64,000 nt of DNA from positions 310,001 to 374,000 of the forward strand of contig CAWDAQ010000005.1 of the NCBI GenBank assembly GCA_963800325.1, given 5' to 3'. Below, piece by piece: positions 1 to 7,070 of the stretch. Within the stretch, counting starts at the first letter, position 1. Each line of letters begins with the position of its first letter. The notes beneath the pieces were generated by a model, which was not told the DNA's origin, did not search any database, and worked only from the letters and a program-made list of their open reading frames with translations. The DNA comes from CAWDAQ01 sp963800325. Lineage in GTDB: Bacteria; Actinomycetota; Actinomycetes; Actinomycetales; Dermatophilaceae. The translations under genes and the position numbers were made by a program.

Positions 1-1138
1 GCCCCCCACGCCCGGCCGTGCCGCCGAGGGGACCGGCGACGGCGACGAGGGCGGTCCCGACCGCGGGGCTGCCCCGGAGGGCCACCCGGAGCCCGGCCAC
101 CTCGGCCGCCGCGTCGACGGAGCGCAGCAGCGGCCCGAGGCCGGCGATCTCGTGGGTCACCTTGACCAGGGCGTCCCCCTCGTCGGCGGCCGGTCCCGCG
201 AGCCTGCCGGCGCCGTGGTCCCGGGCGACGCCACCGGCGTGGTCGCCGACCCGCGGCTCGCTCCCCCACCACGGCGGCGGGTCCGGCTCGCTGACCGCGC
301 CCTCGCCGAGGGTCATGAGCACCCGCTCGGCCCTGGCGTCGACACCGGGTCCGGTGCCCTCGAGCAGGACGACGAGGCAGGACCTCCCGTCGCCGGGCCG
401 GTCGAGCTCGACGGCTGCCGGGACGACCTGGGAGTGGACGACGTCCCGGACGCTGCCGACGAGACGCTCGTCGGAGTCGGTCGTCACGCCCACCCACCGC
501 CGGGCCTCGGGCACGGGGTGGAGCCGGAAGGCGACCTCGGTGAGGACCCCGAGGGTGCCGAAGGAGCCGGTGAGGAGCTTACCGAGGTCGTAGCCGGCGA
601 CGTTCTTGACGACCTTGCCCCCGGCGTGGGCGACGACCCCGTCGGCGCGGACCACGCGGACCCCGATGACGAGGTCGCGCACGGCGCCGTGCGCGAGCCG
701 CAGCGGCCCGGTGGCCCCGGCGGCGACCGCGCCGCCGACGGTCCCGGCGCGAGGCGGGTCGATGCCGAGCCGCTGCCCGGACGCGGCGAGGTCGCCGGCG
801 AGGTCGTGCAGGCGTCGGCCCGCGCCGACGACGGCGACGAGGTCCCCCGCGGCGTGCTCGACGAGGGCGTCCATCCGCGTGGTGTCGAGCACGAGGTCCG
901 CCCGCTCCGGTGGCCGGCCCCAGCCGATCTTGGTTCCCGCGCCACGGACGAGCACGGCGAGCCCGTGTACCGACGCGGCCCGCAGCACCGCCGAGGTCTC
1001 GCTCGTGCTCGCCGGGCTCGCGACCCAGTCCGGGACGGCGCCGGGAACCGCGTCGTCCGGGCCCGCGGCCCGCGCGTACCCGTTCGTCGCGGCGCGCAGG
1101 TCCCCCAGGACGGTGGTGACACCCGTCGGGAGCCCCAT
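1..1138 (-). CDS. glcE: Glycolate oxidase subunit GlcE (FAD-binding), 3' end outside window
   Basis: Second subunit of the glycolate oxidase complex, a paralogue of GlcD that oxidises glycolate to glyoxylate with electrons passed on to the membrane. Translation from the ATG at 1138 is open to the window edge and shows the FAD-binding-4 core: a segment reading VRGAGTKIGWG near residue 75, a region ending in GGAVAAGATGP, and KVVKNVAGYDLGKLL. The start overlaps the glcD stop by an ATGA, so the two are translationally coupled. The C-terminal part, and any GlcF iron-sulfur subunit that would normally follow, lie beyond position 1. Family membership is clear; substrate is inferred from the GlcD-GlcE pairing. 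Confidence 0.87.
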   Translation of the reverse strand, partial: MGLPTGVTTVLGDLRAATNGYARAAGPDDAVPGAVPDWVASPASTSETSAVLRAASVHGLAVLVRGAGTKIGWGRPPERADLVLDTTRMDALVEHAAGDLVAVVGAGRRLHDLAGDLAASGQRLGIDPPRAGTVGGAVAAGATGPLRLAHGAVRDLVIGVRVVRADGVVAHAGGKVVKNVAGYDLGKLLTGSFGTLGVLTEVAFRLHPVPEARRWVGVTTDSDERLVGSVRDVVHSQVVPAAVELDRPGDGRSCLVVLLEGTGPGVDARAERVLMTLGEGAVSEPDPPPWWGSEPRVGDHAGGVARDHGAGRLAGPAADEGDALVKVTHEIAGLGPLLRSVDAAAEVAGLRVALRGSPAVGTALVAVAGPLGGTAGRGG

Positions 1139-2595
1139 CAGAACACCTCCGCGACGCCGGACCCGGCGAGCGGGTGCACACCGCGGTGCCGTCCCGGGAC
1201 CTCGCCGCACAGCCGTGGGGTCGGGAAGACCTTGCCGGGGTTGGAGATGCCTGCGGGGTCGAAGGCGCACCGGAGCAGCTGCATCGTGTCGAGGTCGTCG
1301 TCGGTGAACATCCGCGGCATGTACTTCGCCTTGTCGGACCCGACGCCGTGCTCTCCCGTGATGGAGCCGCCGTGCTCGATGCAGAGGTCGAGGATGGCGC
1401 CGGAGACCTCCTCGGCACGCTCGGCCTCGCCCTCGACGGCGTCGTCGAAGAGGACCAGGGGGTGGAGGTTGCCGTCGCCGGCGTGGAAGACGTTCGCCAC
1501 CCGCACGCCGGCCTCGGCCGACACCCGGGCGATCCGGGTGAGTACCTCGGGGAGCGCGGTGCGCGGGATGACCCCGTCCTGGACGATGTAGTCAGGGCTG
1601 ATCCGCCCGACCGCGGCGAACGCCGACTTGCGGCCCTTCCAGAACAGCGCCCGCTCGGCGTCGTCGGCCGCGATCCTGATCTCGAAGGCGCCCTGCTCGT
1701 CGCAGTGCCGCCGGACGTGGCCGAACTGGTGCTCGACCTCGGCCGCCGGACCGTCGAGCTCGACGACGAGGACCGCGCCGGCCCCGGCGGGGTAGCCGCA
1801 CTGGACGGCCGCCTCGGCGGCCTCGATGGCGAGCGCGTCCATCATCTCGATGGCGGCCGGGATGACGCCGGCGCCGATGATCGCCGAGACCGCCGCGCCC
1901 GCCCGGTCGGTGTCGGGGAACGCGGCGAGCAGCGTGCGCACCTCCTCCGGGCTCCGGGTGAGCCGGACGGTGACGCGGGTCGCGATGCCGAGCGTCCCCT
2001 CGGACCCGACGAGCGCGCCGAGCAGGTCGTAGCCCGGGCTGTCCGGGGCCTTGCCGCCGAGCGTGACGAGCTCGCCGGAGGGGGTCACGAGGTCGAGTCC
2101 GGTGACGTGGTTGGTCGTGAAGCCGTACTTCAGGCAGTGCGCGCCGCCCGAGTTCTCCGCGACGTTGCCGCCGATCGAGCACACCTGCTGGCTCGAGGGG
2201 TCGGGCGCGTAGTAGTAGCCGTGGGGCCTGGCGTGCTCGCTGAGCCGGAGGTTGATGACCCCCGGCTCGACGACGGCGCGCTGGTTGTCGGGGTCGATCT
2301 CGAGGACCTCGCGCATCCGCGAGGTCACGACGAGCACCCCGTCCGCGCGCGGGAGGGCACCTCCCGAGAGGCCCGTGCCCGAGCCCCGGGCGACGAACGG
2401 GACGTGCTCCTCGGCGCACACCCGCACGACCGCGGCGACGTCGGCGGCCGTCTCCGCGAGGACGACGAGCGCCGGGACCACCTTGTAGTGCGCGAGGCCG
2501 TCGCACTCGTACGTGCGCAGGCGCTGGTGGTCGGTGACGAGCGCCGCGTCCCCGACGAGGGGACGCAGCCGGTCCGCGAGGGCGCCGGCATCCAT
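1138..2595 (-). CDS. glcD: Glycolate oxidase subunit GlcD (FAD-linked oxidase)
   Basis: Flavoprotein catalytic subunit, 485 aa, of the GlcD/D-lactate dehydrogenase family: an N-terminal PCMH-type FAD domain (RGSGTGLSGGA at about residues 70-80, followed by the CSIGGNVAENSGG phosphate-binding stretch) and the FAD-oxidase C domain with the conserved NVFHAGDGNLHP and GEHGVGSDK motifs. Length matches the family. The frame stays open to a GTG at 2676, but the ATG at 2595 starts exactly where homologues usually do and the upstream extension is low-complexity, so I prefer 2595; neither start has a strong ribosome-binding site. First gene of the glcDE operon. A related D-lactate or 2-hydroxyglutarate dehydrogenase cannot be excluded from the single protein, but GlcE downstream favours glycolate. 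Confidence 0.9.
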   Translation of the reverse strand: MDAGALADRLRPLVGDAALVTDHQRLRTYECDGLAHYKVVPALVVLAETAADVAAVVRVCAEEHVPFVARGSGTGLSGGALPRADGVLVVTSRMREVLEIDPDNQRAVVEPGVINLRLSEHARPHGYYYAPDPSSQQVCSIGGNVAENSGGAHCLKYGFTTNHVTGLDLVTPSGELVTLGGKAPDSPGYDLLGALVGSEGTLGIATRVTVRLTRSPEEVRTLLAAFPDTDRAGAAVSAIIGAGVIPAAIEMMDALAIEAAEAAVQCGYPAGAGAVLVVELDGPAAEVEHQFGHVRRHCDEQGAFEIRIAADDAERALFWKGRKSAFAAVGRISPDYIVQDGVIPRTALPEVLTRIARVSAEAGVRVANVFHAGDGNLHPLVLFDDAVEGEAERAEEVSGAILDLCIEHGGSITGEHGVGSDKAKYMPRMFTDDDLDTMQLLRCAFDPAGISNPGKVFPTPRLCGEVPGRHRGVHPLAGSGVAEVF

Positions 2596-2973
2596 CCTCA
2601 GGGCGTCCGTCCCACGGGGGCCGCGCTCCCGAGGCGTTCGGCCATGTGTGAACCCGGTTTCCGTCGGTGGAGGCACGTCGTCGGTGCTGTTGAGGGAGGA
2701 TAGGCACGCCCGGGTGCGGGGGTCAACGGACCTCGGGCCGGGCCCCGGACGGACGTCGTGAGGGCCCCGAGCGGTCGCCGGACTGCCCTTTTTCTTCTAA
2801 ACAATCGAAGTTTCAGTCACATTTGCCCGCAAAACTGCGCGCCACGGTGCACGATGTCTCCCATGTTCGATTTGGGGGGATCGGGCCGGCTGACCGCCGC
2901 CCGTGACACGAAGGCCGGACCACCAGTTCCGGCGACGAGACATCTGATGACACTCGGGCTCCGGGGGGAACCC
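2596..2973. other. Divergent intergenic region with AT-rich patch and short palindrome
   Basis: Region between glcD (minus) and the NERD-like gene (plus). Positions about 2787-2835 are strikingly AT-rich for this genome and contain a perfect small inverted repeat, TTTGC-CC-GCAAA, at 2822-2833. This is the likely promoter/operator zone for one or both flanking genes. I see no convincing -35/-10 pair and no additional gene. Confidence 0.4.
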
Positions 2974-3543
2974 ATGACAGAGAAGGGCGAGCACGCCTCC
3001 GGAGCCGCGTCGAGCGGCCCGAGCGGCAGTTCGAACGAAGGGGACGACACCGAGGCCGACGGCACGGGCGGGGACCGGTTCGAGGACGGGATCGACGACG
3101 CGGAGCTGACCGAGCTGCTGACCGGCGTCAACGTGCGCGTCACCGGTCGGGGCGTCCACGTAATCGAGACGACCGCCGTCGCGGGGGCCCGGGTCACGGT
3201 GACACCGGGGGGAGGCTGGCGCACGCAGCGCGCACCGCGGCTGCGCATCCGTGGCCGCGACCGGACCTCGCTGGTCGACCTCGCCGAGCGCCGCGCGGAC
3301 CTCGTCCGCCGGATCCTCGGCGAGGACCTGGCCGCGACCGTCCCGGTGGTCCCGGTGCTCTGCTTCACGGAGTCGACCACCCTGGGCGGGACGACGATGC
3401 GCGTCGGGCGGACCCTCGTCCTCGGGCCGGAGCGGCTCGCGACCGTCCTCGGGCGAGGTGGGCCGCTCACGCCCACGGTGCAGGCCGAGGTCAGGGTCCG
3501 ACTGCACCGGCGACTGCGGACGCTGCCGCGCCTCAGGTCGTGA
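2974..3543 (+). CDS. Hypothetical protein with similarity to the C-terminal part of NERD-domain proteins
   Basis: 189 aa if started at the ATG at 2974, which has a G-rich ribosome-binding site just upstream; an in-frame extension to 2758 has no support. The first 45 residues are acidic and low-complexity. Residues about 50-95 form a basic beta-rich segment, and the segment VVPVLCFTESTTLGG followed by VLGPERLATVLG near residues 130-160 resembles the conserved tail of nuclease-related domain (NERD) proteins, where an incoming wall-to-wall VLCF strand precedes the last helix. The N-terminal NERD core with its usual catalytic residues is not visible, so nuclease activity is not supported. The 3' end overlaps the convergent alcohol dehydrogenase by 11 bp. 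Could be a divergent or truncated relative. Confidence 0.6.
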   Translation: MTEKGEHASGAASSGPSGSSNEGDDTEADGTGGDRFEDGIDDAELTELLTGVNVRVTGRGVHVIETTAVAGARVTVTPGGGWRTQRAPRLRIRGRDRTSLVDLAERRADLVRRILGEDLAATVPVVPVLCFTESTTLGGTTMRVGRTLVLGPERLATVLGRGGPLTPTVQAEVRVRLHRRLRTLPRLRS

Positions 3544-4561
3544 GGATCGCCCGGCCGCCGGGGATGAGCCCCTCGTCGAGGTCGTCGAGGGCGTGCAGGG
3601 CCTCGCTGAACGGGTACTGCCGGGTGGCCAGCTCGACGCGCCCCTCGGCGGTGAGGGACATCAGCTCGGCCAGGTCGTTGTAGGACCCGACGAGGTTGCC
3701 GATGACGTTGATCTCGCGGGAGATGACGTCGATCGTCGGCACGTTGACCGCACCGCCGTACCCGATGACGAAGTAGGACCCGGCGTCCCGGGTGAGCGCG
3801 ATGCCGTCCGCCTCGGTGCCGCCCTCGCCGACGAAGTCGAGGACGACGTTGCTGCCGCGACCCTCGGTCAGGTCGAGCACCCGCCCGACCTGGGAGCCGT
3901 CCGCGAGGATCGTCTCGTGCGCGCCGAGCGCGGCGGCCTTCTCGAGGACCTCCTCGCTCTTGTCGACGACGAGGATGCGCGCGGGCGTCATGGCGGTCAG
4001 GCACTGCAGGCCGATGTGCCCGAGCCCGCCGGCGCCGATCATCGTCACGGTGCTTCCCGGGTAGAGCATGGGCACGGCCTTGCGGACCGCGTGGTAGGCG
4101 GTGAGTCCGGCGTCGGCGAGGGCGGCGACGTCCGCCGGCTCGAGCGCGTCGTCGAGCCGGACGACGCTGCGGACCGACGTGCGCAGGTACTCGGCCATCC
4201 CGCCGTCGCAGTCGATGCCCGGGAAGCGCGAGTCGACGCAGTGGACGTCGTCGCCCGCGCGGCAGGCGCGGCAGAGCCCGCACGTGACGAGGGGATGGAG
4301 GATGACGCGGTCCCCCGGGCTCACCGTCGTCACGGCCGAGCCGACCTCGACGACCGTGCCGGCGTTCTCGTGCCCGATGACGTAGGGAAGCTCGACGCCG
4401 CTCTTGTCCGCCCACTGGCCTTCGATGATGTGCAGGTCCGTCCGGCACACCCCGGCCGCGTCGACCCGCACGAGGACGTCGGAGGGTCCCTCGATGCCCG
4501 GGTCGGGCACCTCGTCCAGGCTCGGGGCACTGCCGTACTCGTGCACTCGGACGGCCTTCAT
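3533..4561 (-). CDS. Zinc-dependent alcohol dehydrogenase (MDR family)
   Basis: 342 aa, normal length for a medium-chain dehydrogenase/reductase. Catalytic zinc ligands Cys39 (AGVCRTD) and His64-Glu65 (GHENAG) and four structural-zinc cysteines at 94, 97, 100 and 108 are present. The Rossmann motif IGAGGLGHIG lies at about 175-184, followed by VVDKSEE, where the acidic residue suggests NAD rather than NADP. The ATG at 4561 is preceded by AAGGAG at ideal spacing. It resembles secondary-alcohol or aryl/allyl alcohol dehydrogenases of actinobacteria; substrate is unknown. Its upstream region, shared with the divergent SRPBCC gene, carries a 13-bp tandem repeat. Confidence 0.88.
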   Translation of the reverse strand: MKAVRVHEYGSAPSLDEVPDPGIEGPSDVLVRVDAAGVCRTDLHIIEGQWADKSGVELPYVIGHENAGTVVEVGSAVTTVSPGDRVILHPLVTCGLCRACRAGDDVHCVDSRFPGIDCDGGMAEYLRTSVRSVVRLDDALEPADVAALADAGLTAYHAVRKAVPMLYPGSTVTMIGAGGLGHIGLQCLTAMTPARILVVDKSEEVLEKAAALGAHETILADGSQVGRVLDLTEGRGSNVVLDFVGEGGTEADGIALTRDAGSYFVIGYGGAVNVPTIDVISREINVIGNLVGSYNDLAELMSLTAEGRVELATRQYPFSEALHALDDLDEGLIPGGRAILTT

Positions 4562-4586
4562 CGGGACTCCTTCGCTGCTCGGGCTG

Positions 4587-4619
4587 GTGTGCTGGACCGG
4601 TGTGCTGGACCGGTGTGCT
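4587..4619. repeat. 13-bp tandem repeat in ADH/SRPBCC divergent promoter region
   Basis: Unit GTGTGCTGGACCG occurs twice in full (4587-4599, 4600-4612) followed by seven matching bases of a third copy. It sits 26 bp upstream of the alcohol dehydrogenase start, in the 5' region shared with the divergent gene. The position suits an operator for a regulator that binds direct repeats, but replication slippage is equally possible. Confidence 0.6.
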
Positions 4620-4721
4620 CGGAGTCTGCGCCGTCCCCCGGGCGGGCGCAAGCGTCCGACCGGCGCGTTCGGGACCTTCGTCCGTGTGGCGCCGGTACCG
4701 GATGGGGCCACGCTGGCCCAC

Positions 4722-5375
4722 GTGCGGATCGTCACCTGCACCCTCGGAGGCCTCGTCGGAGCCTGGGCCGCGCTGGTCGTCCTCGGCCGGCGCTCCGGCT
4801 CCACGCGCGCCGAGCGGGCCGTGCGGCTGCCGGGCGACGACCTCGTGCCGCGCCCCCAGATCGTCACCGACCACGCGATCGGCGTGGCCGCGACGCCGGA
4901 GGAGGTCTGGCCCTGGCTGACGCAGATGGGCTGGCACCTCGGCGGCTGGTACACGCCGCGCTGGGTGGACCGGCTGCTGTTCCCGGGCAACTGGCCCAGT
5001 CTGGACCGTCTCGACCCGGACCTGGCCGGACACCTGGACGTCGGCGACGTCGTCCCCGACGGGGCACCCGGGACGGCGTGGTACCTCGTCGCGGTCGCCG
5101 ACCCCGCCGAGACCCTCGTCCTGCACTCGACCACCCACGTGCCGCCGGGCTGGCGGGAGCGGTTCGGCGCCCAGATCGACTGGACGTGGACGTTCCGGCT
5201 GAGGCCGACGACGTCGGGCGGCACGAGGCTGCACCTGCGGGTGCGCGCCCGCACCGCTCCCTGGTGGCTCACGCTCGGCTACCGGGCGCTCGTCGTGCCG
5301 GCGGACCACGTCATGGCCGGTGGCATGCTGCGAGGCATCCGGGAGCGCGCGGAGGGGCGCGCCGTCGCCGCGTGA
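4722..5375 (+). CDS. SRPBCC-family protein with N-terminal membrane anchor
   Basis: 217 aa. A hydrophobic segment at about residues 3-18 is followed by a START/SRPBCC-type fold: the segment IGVAATPEEVWPWLTQMGW near residue 50 is the typical first strand and helix of polyketide-cyclase-like proteins, and the later WTWTFRLRPTTSGGTRLHLRVR is the characteristic long antiparallel pair. Members bind hydrophobic ligands; no specific substrate can be named. Start chosen at the GTG at 4722; a GTG at 4686 is also in frame and neither has a strong ribosome-binding site. Divergent from the alcohol dehydrogenase. Confidence 0.75.
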   Translation: MRIVTCTLGGLVGAWAALVVLGRRSGSTRAERAVRLPGDDLVPRPQIVTDHAIGVAATPEEVWPWLTQMGWHLGGWYTPRWVDRLLFPGNWPSLDRLDPDLAGHLDVGDVVPDGAPGTAWYLVAVADPAETLVLHSTTHVPPGWRERFGAQIDWTWTFRLRPTTSGGTRLHLRVRARTAPWWLTLGYRALVVPADHVMAGGMLRGIRERAEGRAVAA

Positions 5376-5441
5376 GGCGGCTCGCGGACCCGGTCGTCGG
5401 TCGGGGCGGCGACAAACGTGGGGGGTCGTCACTATCGTGGG

Positions 5442-5591
5442 GTGGTGGAGAAGCGAGGTTCGCGCCGCGCGACGGCCCGCTCCGGGGAGGACCGCCCGAC
5501 CAGGTCCCCCTCGCGTGCGCTCATGCTCGTCCTCGTCGGGACGATGCTGACCGTGGTCGTCGTCACCCTCGTCCTCGCCCTGGTCGTCTAG
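5442..5591 (+). CDS. Small single-pass membrane peptide
   Basis: 49 codons from two adjacent GTGs at 5442/5445 to TAG at 5589. Residues 1-27 are highly basic and polar (VVEKRGSRRATARSG at the start) and residues 28-49 form one clean transmembrane helix rich in Leu and Val, ending at the very C-terminus: a classic N-in small membrane protein. It sits 74 bp before the PBP4 gene in the same direction and could share its transcript. No homologue is recognised; the ribosome-binding site is weak, so this is a plausible but unproven gene. Confidence 0.45.
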   Translation: MVEKRGSRRATARSGEDRPTRSPSRALMLVLVGTMLTVVVVTLVLALVV

Positions 5592-5665
5592 GCGTCCGGC
5601 TCTCAGGACCTCGGGCGTCCGGCCGATCGGGGCCGTGCCGAGCCGGCCACCGAAGGGAGGACCGC

Positions 5666-6985
5666 ATGCCTCTCCCCCGCACCGCGCGGAACCTCGCCGG
5701 GACGCTGACAGCATCCGCGCTCGCGGCGGGCTGCCTCGTGGCTCCCCCCTCCGCGGCCGCCGCCACGGCCACCTCGCCGTCCGTGCTGCGGTCCGCCGGC
5801 GTCCCCGCGACCGCGAGGGCCTCCACGGCGGCGACACGAACGGCCGCCGACCGCAGGATCGCCCGGATGCTGCGGTCCCGGGCGACGACGAGACGCTTCG
5901 GCGCGCGGTTCTCCGGCACCGTGCTCGACGCGGCCGCCGGCACCCGCGTCTGGAGCCGCAACGGAGGCCTGGCCCTCATGCCCGCCTCCAACGCGAAGCT
6001 CGTCACCGCGGCGAACGCGCTGACGGTCTTCGGCGCCGGCCACCGGTTCCGGACGACGACGTGGCAGGGGACCACGCGCAGTCACGTCTACCTCGTCGGG
6101 GGCGGCGACCCCACGGTCTCCAGCCGCCAGCTGGACCGTCTCGCCGCCACGACCGCGAAGAAGCTCGAGGCCCGGGGTGCCGGGTTCGTCCGGGTGTTCG
6201 CCGACGACAGCCTGTTCCCGACGCCCACGCTCGCGCACGGGTGGAAGGCCTCGTACGTCCCGGCGGACATCACGCCCGTCCGCGCCCTCGTGCGCGACCA
6301 GCGCGACCTCCACGACACGACGGCCGACGCGGCCTCGTACTTCACCGCGCGGCTGCGGGCGCACGGGATGCGGACCGGGTACGGCGGCAGGGGGCGGGCG
6401 CGGGCCGGGGCCACCCGGATCGCGACGACCGTGGGCGGCACGGTCGGGCGCATCGTCGCCCGGATGCTGATGAACTCCGACAACGAGATGGCCGAGGCCG
6501 TGCACAAGCTCGTCGGGATCGACCTCGGCCGGGGCGCGACGTGGCGCGGGGCCGCACGGGCTCAGCGGGAGCAGATGGCGAGGAACCACCTCGCGATGAC
6601 GGCGCTCTACGACGGCTCGGGCCTCTCCCGGGCCGACCGGCTCACCTCCTCCCAGCTCGCGCGGGTCCTCGCGGCCGGGTTCCACGGCACGCACCGGACC
6701 TCGCTCGCCCCGCTGCGCTCGACGTCGAGCCTGCCGACCGCCGGCCGGACCGGGACGCTGCGCGCGGCGTGGGGCCGATTCACCGCGCGGAGCTCGCGCT
6801 GCGCGGCAGGTCGCGTGTGGGCCAAGACCGGGACGCTCGACGACGCCGCCGCCCTGTCGGGGTGGACCCGGGGCCGGGACGGCCGGGTCAAGGTGTTCTC
6901 GTTCCTCGTCAACGGCAGGCGGGTGACGCGGGCGCTGCGCCAGGACCTCGACATGCTCGCGGCGACCGTGACCGGGTGCAACTGA
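5666..6985 (+). CDS. dacB: D-alanyl-D-alanine carboxypeptidase/endopeptidase, PBP4 (peptidase S13) family
   Basis: 439 aa exported penicillin-binding protein that trims peptidoglycan stem peptides. A signal peptide covers about residues 1-32 (AGTLTASALAAGCLVAPPSA). All three S13 active-site motifs are visible: SNAK with Ser108/Lys111, SDN at 271-273, and KTG at 387-389. The region between the first two motifs is long, as in PBP4 proteins with an inserted domain. The start has an excellent GGGAGG site 5 bp upstream. A strong hairpin follows at 7021. In many Micrococcales a dacB homologue precedes tilS and hpt; here the downstream neighbour is nrdJ on the other strand, so that context is not conserved. 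Confidence 0.88.
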   Translation: MPLPRTARNLAGTLTASALAAGCLVAPPSAAAATATSPSVLRSAGVPATARASTAATRTAADRRIARMLRSRATTRRFGARFSGTVLDAAAGTRVWSRNGGLALMPASNAKLVTAANALTVFGAGHRFRTTTWQGTTRSHVYLVGGGDPTVSSRQLDRLAATTAKKLEARGAGFVRVFADDSLFPTPTLAHGWKASYVPADITPVRALVRDQRDLHDTTADAASYFTARLRAHGMRTGYGGRGRARAGATRIATTVGGTVGRIVARMLMNSDNEMAEAVHKLVGIDLGRGATWRGAARAQREQMARNHLAMTALYDGSGLSRADRLTSSQLARVLAAGFHGTHRTSLAPLRSTSSLPTAGRTGTLRAAWGRFTARSSRCAAGRVWAKTGTLDDAAALSGWTRGRDGRVKVFSFLVNGRRVTRALRQDLDMLAATVTGCN

Positions 6986-7020
6986 CCGGCGGGCGAGGAG
7001 CTCGGGTGCCCTCCCGACGC

Positions 7021-7059
7021 CGAGAAGGCCCCCACCGCCGGACGGCGGGGGCCTTCTCG
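7021..7059. terminator. Bidirectional terminator between dacB and nrdJ
   Basis: Near-perfect GC-rich hairpin with outer arms CGAGAAGGCCCCC and GGGGGCCTTCTCG. It lies between convergent genes 35 bp after the dacB stop and 11 bp after the nrdJ stop, so it can serve both. There is no T-tract, as is usual in this group. Confidence 0.85.
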
Positions 7060-7070
7060 GGTGGTGCGGC

